Positions 11,977-23,605 of a stretch of DNA of 64,000 bases are shown one piece after another; position 1 is the stretch's first letter, and the number at the start of each line of letters is the position of its first letter. The DNA is from Jackrogersella multiformis (lineage: Eukaryota > Ascomycota > Sordariomycetes > Xylariales > Hypoxylaceae): assembly GCA_902806575.1 (NCBI GenBank), contig CADCXD010000001.1, positions 4,340,001 to 4,404,000 of the forward strand. Reading direction: 5' to 3'. Below the pieces are notes generated by a model. The model was not told the DNA's origin, did no database searches, and saw only the letters and a list, made by a program, of their open reading frames with translations. The translations under genes and the position numbers were made by a program.

Positions 11977-12934
11977 GGTACAATTGGAGGAGGTGCAGGC
12001 GTCACGATATCCAGATAGGGGACGAGCACATGGATAAAGACGAATGCGATGACCGTCTGGGAAACAACGGAGTTCTTTGACAGCTTATTATTATCATACC
12101 GAAGTCGATGTTTTCCGGGATAGTTCTTTGGAGTCAATGGCTAGAGGCATTTGCCAGATCGCAATAATGAATTGAGCATTACCACTTCTTCTAACACATT
12201 TGAGTCCCGACTGCCTCGTGAGGGTTTTTTGGTTCTTCTGCAATGTCTATCTAACGAACAAGAGAGTGTATATCTGGAATACTTATCAGAGTACAGTACC
12301 TTGTATCGACCATCTACTTAGGTACCTAGGTATATTATGGAAAGCTCTCGGTTTGAATGACATGAATTTATATTAGTCTTTTTAGAATGAATTACAAATT
12401 CGACTTAACATGGTGTAGAGTGGAATGACTTGCGAGTGACCTGCCACAGACGGTGATTCTATTAAGAGTCTTCTAGAATGCCATAATGCTGCTCTATCGG
12501 ATGTCTCCGTTCCAACATGAGGCAGGTACACTGGTAGGTACCTAGGTGGATGTTACATACCTAGGTACATTATGTATGTAGGTAGTGACACTAGATACCG
12601 AGATACCGGAGTACCTCCAAGACATGCAGGGATCTGTCCGTAATTGACGCATTGACCACCTTGAACTGTGCCTAGGTAGGTAAATTGTGGCGCCGAACAC
12701 TCGACGTCATTCTAGCCATTCTCGTCATTCCACCCCAGAACTTAACCTTAGTAACTGTAATCGTGTTCTCGGGACTGACGCCGAAAAGGCTGGCGAGACA
12801 ATATGACAATAACATGTTGGTTTGCTTAGGAAATACTGTACAGCAGAAAGTTCCGTGATTTCTAGTCTTCACCAGTTTCCACTCTACCTAGGTACCTACC
12901 CAAGTATCTACCTATCTACATCTACACTCCCATC
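11977..12934. other. Intergenic between SAR1 and the lipase gene
   Basis: No gene supported. TACCTAGGTA palindromes occur at about 12320, 12540-12590, 12670 and 12890. The last copies lie in the probable promoter or leader of the lipase gene. Confidence 0.55.
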
Positions 12935-12979
12935 ATGTCCATTGGCATCCTACGTCAAGACAGCGAACATGGCAAGTGA
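12935..12979 (+). promoter_or_regulatory. Overlapping uORF upstream of the lipase start
   Basis: ATG at 12935 opens a 14-codon frame (MSILRQ-type start, strictly M-S-I-G-I-L-R-Q-D-S-E-H-G-K) ending at TGA 12977-12979. The main ATG at 12969 lies inside it in another frame. Ribosomes using the first ATG would therefore pass the main start. It is real as sequence; regulatory effect is inferred and depends on the transcription start. Confidence 0.55.
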
Positions 12980-15421
12980 ATCTTCCAAACCTCGGGTGAG
13001 CTTTCTCACCGGTAGGAGCCATCATAACTACGGCTTTCCCCCTGAAGCCTTCGATTACACAAAACTTCCGGACTTCGATTGCGATTTTACTCCCCCTGAG
13101 CACCTTGCGGCCTTCGCTTCAGCGCTGAGTGCCCCCGATACGTTAAACTACGCCGCCGATGATACGACCTCTCTGCGAAGCCCCGTTTCTAGAAGCTCGG
13201 TCAGCCTCGAGATACCGAGATCGGGGTCTGTAGCGTCCGCCGATAGTCCAATATTTCCTGAAGGTGCCTGGGGTCAGAATGGTGCTCAGAGCGGCATGTT
13301 CATTACAGCTCAAAATGACTGGGCACCGGTAAATCAAAAAGTCTCCAAGCATGGAAGAAAAAGGAGGAGGAAGAAGACAGAGCTTGGCCGTCGCACAATA
13401 GACGAGACCCGGGAGGGCTATCTATACGGGCTACTCAAGTGGCCTTTCCTCCTATTCGTGGGCATGTGGATTATCGGGCTAGGCGCATCGTATCTATTGA
13501 CAAGGCTCTATATCTTCCTATACGAACACTTTATAGCATGGAGAGGGAAGAGGGAGAGGCTTCGTAGGAACATGCGTGCTACTAGCAGCTATCGTGACTG
13601 GGTGAAGGCTGCGAAGGAGATGGATGCCTTTCTGGGAAATCAACAATGGAAAGAAGAGAATGAATTTGCATATTACGATTCGAAGACAGTCCGTCGCGTC
13701 TGGGAACAACTTCGTAAGAACCGGAGGGCCGCCGAAGCGCAGGAAGCAAAAAGCTCGGGCGCACCCGGGTACGAAAATGGAGAGGTATCCGACCAAGGCG
13801 AGAGCCGAAATGCCGTTGAAGATCTGAAGGCCATAACAGAAGCTTGCGTCAAGAACAACTTTGTTGGGGTCGAGAACCCGAGGCTTTATAGCCAGACGTA
13901 TTACGGAACTAAAAACCTGGCCCAGAACTTCATAGACGAAGGTTTGTTATACTTGGCCGCGAAGACAGCAACGATGAAGAGTGCAGCAGAGCTGACCAAG
14001 ATTCCTCATTAGTGGAGAAAAGCACCCGCTTTCTAATACATACGAAGCAGATATCGTTCGACGAGAAACGCGGATTGTTCAAGAGAATGCACGCGAACTT
14101 TGGGCGCACGGCGCTGTGCCTGTCGGGAGGTGGCGCTTTCGCGTATTACCATTTCGGAGTTGTGAAAGCGCTGCTGGAGGCGGATTTGGTGCCAGATGTC
14201 ATCACCGGCACTAGCGGCGGCGCTTTGGTTGCATCTCTTGTCGCGACGCGGACTAATGACGAGTTAAAACACCTGCTAGTGCCCGCGTTGGCACATAAAC
14301 TCACGGCTTGCGCTGAGCCAATCACCACCTGGTTCCCTAGGTGGTGGAAGACGGGTGCGAGGTTCGACTCGGCCGACTGGGCTCGCAAAGCCAGCTGGTG
14401 GGCTCGCGGCTCGATGACGTTCAGGGAGGCATACCAGCGGACCGGACGTATCCTGAACGTCTCCTGCGTCCCGGCCGACCCCCACTCGCCGACGATCCTC
14501 TGCAACTACCTCACCTCCCCCGACTGCGTGATCTGGTCCGCGGTCCTGGCATCCGCAGCCGTGCCCGGGATACTGAACCCGGTGGTGCTCATGATGAAGA
14601 CGCGAGACGGGTCCTTGGTCCCGTACTCGTTCGGCCACAAGTGGAAGGACGGCAGCTTGCGGACCGACATCCCCATCAAGGCGCTCAACCTGCACTTCAA
14701 CGTCAACTTCACCATCGTCAGCCAGGTCAACCCGCACATCTCCCTCTTCTTCTTCTCGTCCAGAGGGTCGGTAGGCTCCCCGGTGACGCACAGAAAGGGC
14801 CGCGGATGGCGCGGGGGGTACCTCGGCTCGGCTACGGAGCAGTACGGCTTTCCTTTCCTTTTCCTTTCCTTTTTTTTTTCTACATGCGCATATAACTAAA
14901 TATATATTTACAGATTTATCAAGCTAGACCTGACAAAATGGCTCAAGGTGCTCAAGCACCTGGAGCTGCTGCCGCGGCCGCTGGGGCAGGACTGGTCGCA
15001 GCTGTGGCTGCAGCAGTTCAGCGGGACGATCACGATCTGGCCGCAGGCGCAGCCCAGCGACTTCTGGAGCATCCTGTCGGACCCTAACGCGGACCGGCTG
15101 GCGCGCATGATCCATGAGGGCCAACAGTCGGCCTTCCCGCGGCTCAAGTTCGTCGCGAACCGGCTCCGGGTCGAGCGGCTCATCGAGCAGGGCCGGCGCG
15201 AGATGCTGGTCGGCGTGCGCAGGGGCAGCATTGAGAGCATCATCGACGAGGAGGACCTCAGGGGCCTGCTTAGGGGCAGCGGCGGCACGACGGACGAGGA
15301 GACTACGGAGGCGGATGGCGAGGGGGAGGAGGAGGAGGAGGATGGCGGTGAGGAGGCTGTGGTGTTTGAGGATGGCGTGGGGGAGGGTGTAGGGGATGTG
15401 GTGGGTTTTAAGGAAGATTGA
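12969..15421 (+). CDS. Patatin-like triacylglycerol lipase (Tgl3/4/5 type)
   Basis: Exons 12969-13941, 14013-14841 and 14914-15421 give 769 aa with consistent phases. The family hydrolyses triacylglycerol at lipid droplets, and yeast members also acylate lysophospholipids. Seen: a disordered Ser-rich N-terminus; a strong hydrophobic segment at about 150-186 (LLKWPFLLFVGMWIIGLGAS), typical of the DUF3336 region; then the patatin domain with oxyanion motif CLSGGGAFAYYHFG (about 361), nucleophile GTSGG (Ser about 391) and catalytic DGS (Asp about 537). The C-terminus is very acidic. Introns were placed because the reading frame breaks exactly where homologues continue: DEV-EKS at 13941/14013 and ATEQ-FIKLD at 14841/14914. 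A 14-codon uORF overlaps the start. From about 14390 to 15310 the codons become almost uniformly G/C-ending, unlike the 5' half. Confidence 0.92.
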
Positions 15422-17075
15422 CGGGAGGGAGGGTAGACAGACAGAAAGAAAGCAAGAAAGAAAGAGTGGTCTACGTCCCCTTTTTGGTGTATGTGTAGGA
15501 TGAGAGAGAGGTGAAGGGAGGGAGGTAAAGAGATAGACGGAGAGAAGCTGGGGGTTATGCATAACTAGATAATTGTAAACATAGACGGGGTGGTTGCTCG
15601 GAGTTGGGTAGAAGCAGTCATCTAGTTGCCCGTATCACTAGCATTTGAAACCTCAGCATTATTATCAAAAAGGTCGTCAAATTATGGTGTTTTGGTGGTT
15701 GTCTACCCCCTAAGTAGGTACCTAGGTACCTAAGGTATGGAGTTTAGTTGTTGGAAGATTTGTTGGATATTGTGAGGGTGGTAGAAAGTATCTAAGGTAT
15801 GTTGTACTTAGGTAGGATATAGAGGTATGTACTTGTTCTGGGTGTAGGGCTTCTAACATCGGAGACTGGAAAAAGGGGGAGAGTTATGATGATGTAGCAT
15901 TGCTACTATTTTGCACGGTTTCTAGCTACAGTTTAACTACCATAAGTAGTAGTTAGTCTATATCTACATGTGCTTTATTACTTCGGGGCGTAATTGCAAA
16001 GCGCTAGACAAAGTTAATTAATTGGAATTAATTACATAACGTAGTTAATCTGAGTTCTAAGTGTTTTCATCTCTATGTACCTACCTAGCGATATGCAGTA
16101 CCCCGGTGAGGTTATCCAAACACCTGGGGACATGGTAAAACTTAAAGATCGCAGGTCAGATAGGTGTCACAGCTAGCTATCCGGCACGGGTATCTAGGAA
16201 AGTAGCATAAAATATCAAACAATACAACTAGAGCATGCCGATTTTTTTTTTATGAGGTCACGCCCTTTTTACCCCAGAGTCTATAGCCAATTACACTCCT
16301 ACAGTATGAGTACTGTTTTAGAGCGGCAGTAGATCACGATTACAGTAAACAATCAGATTTAAGGAGAATGATACTCAAGAATATTTACGGACGCATCCGG
16401 CAACATCCATCCATCCCCGATAGCCAGGTTGCAAGTCCCCTTGGCGGTGTAAATGGTGACGTCCTCAACGTTCTCTACTTGCTCCCTAGTATATCTATGA
16501 CTGAAGCCTATCCGTATCCGTCAATCTCGGCTGGTAAGCCTTCCCGTCCCGTCCCGAACCCGAATGTACCGCGTCTTTGTTTGCTAGGCTGAAACGGGGG
16601 CGGTTGCCATTTATTAAAGTTAAAAGCATAGTTTCGTGGGAAAAAGTAAAAAGGTAGAAAAGTAAAAGAAATATGGGTAACTACCTCGTCCAGAAGTGTA
16701 TTTCACTTCCCCGGGTTCAAATCTTCACAAGTGGGAGCAAGGCGGGTTTCATTTCCTAGATCTACCTCACTTAGGTACATATTAAGTCTCACCTCCTCTT
16801 AATATCCACATGGTAGGTAAGAGGAGTCAGGATTATCGACTCATAAACAGATACTCCCCTATTCATAGATTACGAATGAAGTATTCACCGCCCGAGATTA
16901 AATCTCGCCAGCCTGCATCACCTCAATTTCGGTAGTTCCGCATATACAGACCCCTAGGTATAGAGCAAACATATAAACTACATATAAATCTAAATTTACT
17001 TACTAGATAGCTAGTTACCTCGCAAACGATTAACGACGGATAATATCTATAAACGAACATCAGTCGTACTACAAG
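15422..17075. other. Intergenic, no gene seen
   Basis: 1.65 kb of mostly AT-rich DNA with TACCTAGGTA palindromes near 15715-15735 and 16078. A 74-codon open frame at 16368 lacks any family features and is not called. Confidence 0.55.
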
Positions 17076-18087
17076 ATGGCTATCACAAAGAGAGAACACG
17101 AAACGGACGAGAACGGCGAAAATCCCAAGTATGATCCGGAGTTTACAGACAGGGTCATCGCCGCCACGGGCCCGAACGCTCATCCCCGTCTAAAGCAGAT
17201 GATGCCGAGCCTACTACGGCATCTCCACGACTTCGCTCGAGAGGTGGACTTGACGGTTGCGGAGTGGATGATCGGGGTAGAACTAGTAAGTCAACGTAGC
17301 ATCCAACCAAGCTTTGCCTTCACATAGTCCATAGTCCGTGCTCATCATGAGGACCCGAGGAGTAGCTGACATAAACCCCTAGATAAACGAGGCGGGCCGC
17401 ATGTCCAACGACAAGCGCGATGAGACGGCCCTCCTAAGCGACGTCCTCGGCCTAGAGTCGCTCGTCGACGAAATCACATCGAAGCTGCTGGACAACGACA
17501 GCGGCACCACGCCCTCGGCCGTGCTCGGGCCGTTCTACCGCGCCGACGCGCCCATCCTGGCCAACGGCAGCAGCGTCATCTTCGTATCTCCGGACTCGGA
17601 GTGGTACAAGGCGGCCGAGCCGCTGCTCGCGCACGTCTCGGGGCGCGTGCTCTCGCCCTCGGGCCGCCCCATCCCGGACGCCGTCGTGGACGTATGGCTC
17701 GCGGGCCCCAATGGCCTGTACGAGCAGCAGGACCCGGAGCAGCCCGACATGAACCTGCGCGGGCGCTTCCGCACCGACGAGCTCGGCCGCTACAGCCTGT
17801 ACTGCCTCCGGCCGACGGCGTACCCCGTGCCGACGGACGGGCCCGCGGGCCGTCTGCTAGGCCTGCTGGACAGGCAGTCGTACCGCCCCGCCCACATTCA
17901 CTTCATCGTCAGCAAGGGGGGCTACCGCACCCTGACCACGCAGGTCTTCGACGCCGAGGACGGACACGTGGCGGACGACGCGGTGTTCGCCGTCAAGGAC
18001 GAGCTGCTGGTCAGGTTCGAGAGGCGCGAGGGCGACGAGAGGGCTAAGTGGACGTTGGGGTATGATTTTGTGCTGAGTGAGGTGTGA
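17076..18087 (+). CDS. Intradiol ring-cleavage dioxygenase (catechol/hydroxyquinol 1,2-dioxygenase type)
   Basis: Two exons (17076-17285, 17383-18087) give 304 aa. The enzyme uses non-haem Fe(III) and O2 to cleave catechol or hydroxyquinol between the hydroxyls, giving muconate or maleylacetate, in aromatic breakdown. Seen: the N-terminal dioxygenase domain (about 30-110) with LLSDVLGLESLVDEIT; TPSAVLGPFYR; and the four expected iron ligands, Tyr183 (NGLYEQQ), Tyr217 (TAYPVPTDGP), His241 and His243 (RPAHIHF). There is no signal peptide, so it is likely cytosolic. The intron is supported by GTAAGT and a family-like junction (VEL-INEAGRMS). Exon 2 is strongly GC-biased at third positions. No transporter or other catabolic gene is next to it; its neighbours are housekeeping genes. 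Exact substrate cannot be read from the sequence. Confidence 0.92.
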
Positions 18088-18759
18088 GGTTTGATGGGTG
18101 GTGGTGGTGGTAATGAGTAAGGATACCTATCTGTTGACTTGAGTTGACTTGAGTTGAGTGGTGGGGAGTTCGTATTGACCTAACTATTGCTTACCTAAGC
18201 TTGTGTCCCTTTCAATGGTGTGTACTAGGTATTCACTGGCATGGTTATAAAGTATAATAATATTTAACGAATGAAAGGACATGAAATATGAATTATGTTT
18301 GTACCTACCGTTAGCAGCTAAGTACATAGCAAAAGCTGAAAAATTGATAGGTCGGTGTTCCTCATATCATATGTTGGCAGGTGACAGGGGTTAAACGTGG
18401 CGCTTCTCGAGCAGGGCTGCAGCTGGGGCCATGGGGCAGCGGTCGTTGCCACTAAAAAAGTAACCTAAACCTAAAACTTTCAGCGTAGCTGCTAATCCCC
18501 GACGGATCCCCAACGAGAAGATGCAAGTGTGGCCTTGCCTTGCATTTTAGATTAACTGAGACTACTTTCGTCATCAAAGCCAACAGAAAGAACAACTTGA
18601 CCATAATAAACCTTAAACACGATTGCATTACTCTTACCTAAAATGTCCCTGTCGAAAATGACAAATTGATTATGTCGTTCATTCCGCCAATTTAACCGAA
18701 GCTTTCTTTTCAACTTCTACCCCCAAGTCAAGCCAAGTCAATCAAACCCAATTGCGACA
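18088..18759. other. Intergenic between dioxygenase and SEC12
   Basis: Contains a short tandem repeat of TTGACTTGAG (18133-18157) and otherwise no supported gene. The distal part presumably includes the SEC12 promoter. Confidence 0.55.
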
Positions 18760-20643
18760 ATGGTCAACCGTATCCCTACTGCGAAGATCACCCTCTCCTA
18801 CCCTCTCTATTCATGCGCATTCGACCCGACAGATCCCAACCAACTAGTCGTAGCAGGAGGAGGCGGCCCGGGACGGAATGGTGTGGGGAATAAAATTGTA
18901 CGGGATATCTGCGATGTTCCTTTTTCTATTATATGTTGATATTTGATGGTGTGCTGACCGGGGAGTTTCGTATAGACCGTTCTCGATACCTCCAACCCTG
19001 ACGAGCTATCAGAAACTGCCGAGCTCGAACTCAGCGCGAATGAAGACAATGTTACGACCCTTGCCACCGGCCCTCGAAAAGACAAAACCCTCACCGTGTT
19101 CGCCGGCGTCAATTCGAGCCCGGAAGAGATAAAACAGGGAAAGAATGTCCATTTTCGCGTTTTCGGTGTCAGCCAGCCCGCTAAGTCGGCTAAGACTAGC
19201 GGTGTAAGGATCTCCGAGGTCGCGCGCCATGCGCTGTTCTTGCATAAGGACGCAAGCGCCTACCAAAGACTCCTCCGGTTGTCCCACCCGTACGAAAATC
19301 TTCCACAACTAGGCGCTATCGCCACAGGCCTCTCCAGGGAACCCGAAATTGCGCTCTTCGATGTACCAAGTTCAGGAGGTGGGCGGTGGAAATCACGGGG
19401 CAGGCTGGATATACCTAAGGAAGCGATGGATCTGGACGTCGTCCAGACGGGTCCCGATACGTATCAGTTAGCATACTGTGACGACCATGAGATCTTCACG
19501 GTCGAAGTATCCAAGACCGAAATCTCGGACCCGAAATGTGTATACACAATTACCCCAGATGAAGGCGCCACAGCTAAGGCGTCATTCAAATCTTTGCGCT
19601 ACCTGACTCCGGGTTTCTTGATCACGGTTGTCAACAAGCCCAACTCCAAGGGAGTTGCGCTGCACGGCTATCGCCTCCCCGTCAAGGAACAGGAGAATGC
19701 GCGACTTGCGATTCAGGCCAGATTGCCCAAGGGCGTCTCCAAGGCTACCGGCCTTGCGGTGAGGAATTTATCGCCAGCTTCCTCCCCGTCGGATAAGCAA
19801 GCCGAAACCCAATTCGTCGTCGCTGTTGCCGGGAACGACTCATCAATATCACTCTTCACCCTAGAACATAAATCCGCTGCTAGCGTTGACCTCCTAGCGG
19901 ATTTAGCACCGTTTCAGGTCCTCAAAAGCGTCCACCCTTCAAATATAACCGGGCTCACCTTCTCTCCATTTTCGCCGCCGAAAGCATCAAAAGGCGCCCC
20001 GGAACTCTCCGTTAAGCTAGCCACCGTAGGCGTTGGCTTTACCGCGGTTGTACATAGTATACCGCTTAAAAAGCACGTTGACAAAACCATCTCAGAAAGG
20101 AAAGGGGGTCCTCCGAAGCCCTCGCGATATGTCGTTGCGCTAAAATCCAAAGGCGAATCGCCAGTGACTATCATCACCCTTATCACAATCGTGATACTTC
20201 TTCTAGCTATAATTGGGCAAACGTTCCTCGAGGCGACAGATCTCAGCAAGCCTGTCTTGGGGGTCAAGCCTTACCTTCCCGCTTCGTGGACAAAGCCGTT
20301 GCGAAAAGTTTCTGCGACTAACGAAAAGTCGATTAAGGATCTCTTATCGGATGCTCAGGGACGCCATAGCCAGCCCCTCGTAATTCGGCATGATGAGACG
20401 GGACAGGCTGACACTCATGGGCTGCCGCCTCTTCACGTCGGCATTCACAGCGAGGAAGACGAAGAAGCACATGGCCCCACCGTGGCGTGGGAGAGCTTAG
20501 ACCTTAGGGAGCAGCAAATCTGGAAGCAGCGGCTAAAGAAGACGGGCCACTGGGTCGAGGATATGGGCGAGTCCATCTTCCGAGGCGTGCTGTTCGGCGA
20601 AATCGGCGGAGCTATCGGGAATATCATCGGCGAGGCCTTGTAA
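18760..20643 (+). CDS. SEC12: Sec12-type guanine nucleotide exchange factor for Sar1
   Basis: Sec12 is an ER membrane WD40 protein that loads GTP on Sar1 and so starts COPII budding. Exons 18760-18897 and 18976-20643 give 601 aa. The N-terminus MVNRIPTAKITLSYPLYSCAFDP is followed by the diagnostic glycine-rich loop GGGGPGRNGVGNKI (about 33-46), which binds K+ and contacts Sar1 in yeast. WD40-like blades follow (for example HALFLHKD, CVYTITPDEG, HPSNITGLTFSPF). One transmembrane segment (about 441-463, ITLITIVILLLAIIGQ) is followed by a lumenal tail of about 138 aa with no HDEL. This is the type II Sec12 layout. Intron phase 0 (NKI-TVLDTSN) matches homologues. Sequence similarity in this family is low, so the call rests on loop, topology and order. 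Confidence 0.88.
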
Positions 20644-20983
20644 GGATCTATGTCATATCATGTCTGTACGTTGGGGAGGGAGGGGCAGGGGCGAGGTATA
20701 TATACGCCTTTCGGATGATCATGTCACGATGGACGCGCTCTGTATGATGTGGTCTGTATAAAATTAAATACACCCGGTTATTCATCTACTTATCAATACG
20801 AAATTAATTACGTTCATCTCTCAATCTTGACCACATTTCCCCCCGCCGCGGATAAGTCGTCAAGGGGTCCTGTATTCGGTATCGGCTAGGAGGCTTGAGT
20901 CAATTCCAGTCTAGAAATCGTGCCCATTCTTGACGGTCGTTTATTCGTCCCCGGATGGCCGACCCATGTGGCCATGGCTTGAT
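20644..20983. other. Intergenic between SEC12 and a convergent pseudogene
   Basis: Contains a likely 3' end region of SEC12. No gene seen. A short frame on the minus strand continues past the stop of the pseudogene but is not supported. Confidence 0.5.
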
Positions 20984-21782
20984 TTAGGGCAGAGATGGGT
21001 TCATCCTCCCTATAAACTTGGTCGGTGTTAAATCGGTAAGACGGCGCTCTGCCACGGACAAAGGGGCCGGCTCAGCCTGTGCCTGTGCTGCAGCAGTGCG
21101 AGCCCGGTCCTCCCTTTCATTATCCTCATCACCAGACTGATCACTATCACCATCACCCCCGGCTCCTTCCTGCTCTAGTAGAGCTCGAACTGTGACGCGC
21201 CAACGGCGTGCTTCCTATGAAACAACATGTAAGCATACTAAATATAACAGCGCAGATAACGAAGATGAACATACAGCTCTGTCCCTAGCGATCTGGGCAG
21301 CAACCAAACGGCGAGCGGACGCTACAACCACCTCAGTCCTGAGATCAGGAGTCAGTAAGACCATCAGGGAAAACAAGGAATTCAAGGGGTCACTTACAGA
21401 GGAGTGCACGTGTGCCCGGACGCACAGCGCCAGCAACGAGACCCCCCTCCCACCGCGTCGTAGCACTCGCCAGTCGATCGACCGGCGAGCACACTGCGCA
21501 GACAACCTGAACAAGGTGTATCTCGTCTGGCAGCCTTAGCAGGACGAACGCGGCGGGGAGTGCTGGGGGATCCGGAGCCTTGACCGCTGGGCGCTCTTCT
21601 TCCCCATTACGGGAAGGATCGCGGCCGTCACCATCCCCTTGTTCGGGGTGACCTGGATCATCACCGGGAGGGGCGTTGTGCTTACCATCCTGCTCCCCAT
21701 TGGCCTGACCACTGCCTCCAGCACCCGGATCAACGCGTTGAGCGTCAGATTGCTCACCACTTTGCTCCCACGCGTAGACCAT
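20984..21782 (-). pseudogene. Frameshifted spliced gene with CxxC-type cysteine motif, function unknown
   Basis: Minus strand, with two well-formed introns joining in phase: exon ending at 21398, then 21275-21338, then 20984-21214, ending NPSLP-stop. Residues just before the first intron read CSGCLRS, GECYDAVGGGSRC and WRCASGHTC. These are paired Cys motifs like those in some expanded fungal hypothetical families; that likeness is from memory. Upstream, a hydrophilic Gly/Asp-rich frame starting at ATG 21782 runs into this one, but the two are one base out of register near 21550 (AAFV in one frame, RPAKAARRDTP in the other). A one-base loss is the simplest explanation. The terminal exon is acidic with GDGDSDQSGDEDNE. 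Either a recent pseudogene or a sequencing error. Confidence 0.55.
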
Positions 21783-23605
21783 CCAATGTCTTCATCAACG
21801 ATGGTTATGACGCTATGGCCAAACGCTATGTCGAAACAGTGTACTTCGGTGCCTAGTTGTGAGACATCTGTATGTGTGGTACTTGATCTATTGTTGATCA
21901 AGTGAAGTTCATCGCGCACGGGACAGCTTTGAAGATGAACAGCTACTAGGATGCACATGTTCATTCCATCCTTTCGTGATGAATACGTTTACATCCGGAG
22001 GACGTGAAAACTATATACGGGACATTTAGTCTTACACGATGGCGCCCATCTATGGAGCGTAGGACGGTCCATCCTTTCATGATGTATGGTGTATGATGTG
22101 GTGTAATCGACGTAGAGTCTAAAGTGGTGCCTGACATTCGGGTAGGTATTCTGTCTGGCCTCGCACACCCGTCACATTGGTGTCTTCCCAGCCTATATTC
22201 TATACAATCATAAGATAATCACAATCTTCGAGTGTTCAGCCACTCCCACGTACCACCTCCCCACCCGGTTGTCTTTCACAGCCCGGGATGGCCCTCTCCT
22301 ACGGCAGCGATCATGCTTGAGAACTCTTGGAATGTAAGCCGGTTCTCGCATACTGTCATCTTCTTTCAAGGAGATGTATATTCGGTTCAGGTCCTTTGTC
22401 CTCTACCTTCTCTCTGCTCTCCATGGCAGCTCGGTGGGTACCTAAGGCGTCGAGAACGGACTGCCATGGAGCCCATGATGGGCACAACGAAACTAGTGTC
22501 AGTACTCCCGATACTTGGTCAAGTTGCTGTGTTCCATATTCATGGCGTATCGTGTCTCTCTCGTTCGCTCGACGGAAAACTGTGTTCTCTGCTCTATAGG
22601 CTGAGTAGCGTGCTGGTTGGAGATACTTTCCCATGCAAAGTGGAGGGAATAGATAAACGTTAAGAACAATAATTAGTCGTCCCCAAGAGAGGCATATCTG
22701 TTACAGGGTGGGAAATCTGTGTGATCCGCCCGTGTGGTTTCTTTACCTTGCAGACAGCTTCCCAGCACGCGGACATAAAGCAGCCACTGTCGGTGGCGTG
22801 TAAATGCTTGTCCGTGTGTGTGCCCCCAGTATACTCGTCGACGTAGCTGGGTCGTACCTAGAGCAATGTTCGGCTGGGACCATAAAGAAGACATGTGCTA
22901 TTAGCAGCAGTATTTTCGTGTGTAGAAGAGGTGGCATGGAATAAAGTAGGGTGTTAGGGCTATTTGTAAAAGAACTGACACAAACGGGTCATATTTGGTT
23001 GACACAGAGTATATATAAGATCCTTAGTTAGGTAGATGCTATTCAACCATCTCGCCTCAATGCTCAATGTTTTGGGGGGTCCGCGACGGCCCCGGGCAAG
23101 ATGGGGCCTTGAGCTTCCCCGGTTATGTTCCAAGGACACATAGACAGCTAGCTGTAACAACTTCTTCAGGGGCGAAGGTTGGTGATATGTGGTAATAATT
23201 CGTCGGCTGCTAATTGCATACATGTTAGAATATTCTTGTAAGTGAACTCGGACTTTGGACTTGGCCCATACTTACTTGTTCCCCTCGCTGTTATGGCATT
23301 TCAGAAACAGAAATGTTCATTTCTTCGGTTAAGATATTTGTGCGAGCTACGAGTTTCTCCGGTGTTTCGGTGTGCTGGTCTTTCTCCTGCTCGGATTGTT
23401 CCTCAGCTTGTAAGCCGGACCGCGACAACCGCTTCCTTGCGATTTGGAGAAAATTATCTGTGGGATCTTTGCGATGTTCGAGTATAGGTGAAGTGGCCCG
23501 CCAGATAGTCCACGTTCGGTTGATTGTAGCCCATTATGCCATTAGGTTAATCTTAGAAACTCCTTGGTCGAGGAAAGGTCCTGATTCTGAGAGATGGCCA
23601 TGCCT
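21783..23605. other. Gene-poor tract, no gene supported
   Basis: Short overlapping frames on both strands without domain features. A near-repeat TCCATCCTTTC[G/A]TGATG occurs at about 21966 and 22069. This belongs to a 6-kb interval with only gene fragments. Confidence 0.45.

Noticed and set aside
14276..14895. Long open frames on both strands overlapping the lipase gene
   Set aside because: Shadows caused by the high GC3 of the real coding frame.
16705..16740. B-box-like GGTTCAAATC
   Set aside because: Flanking bases do not form a T-arm stem and no A box or acceptor stem fits upstream.
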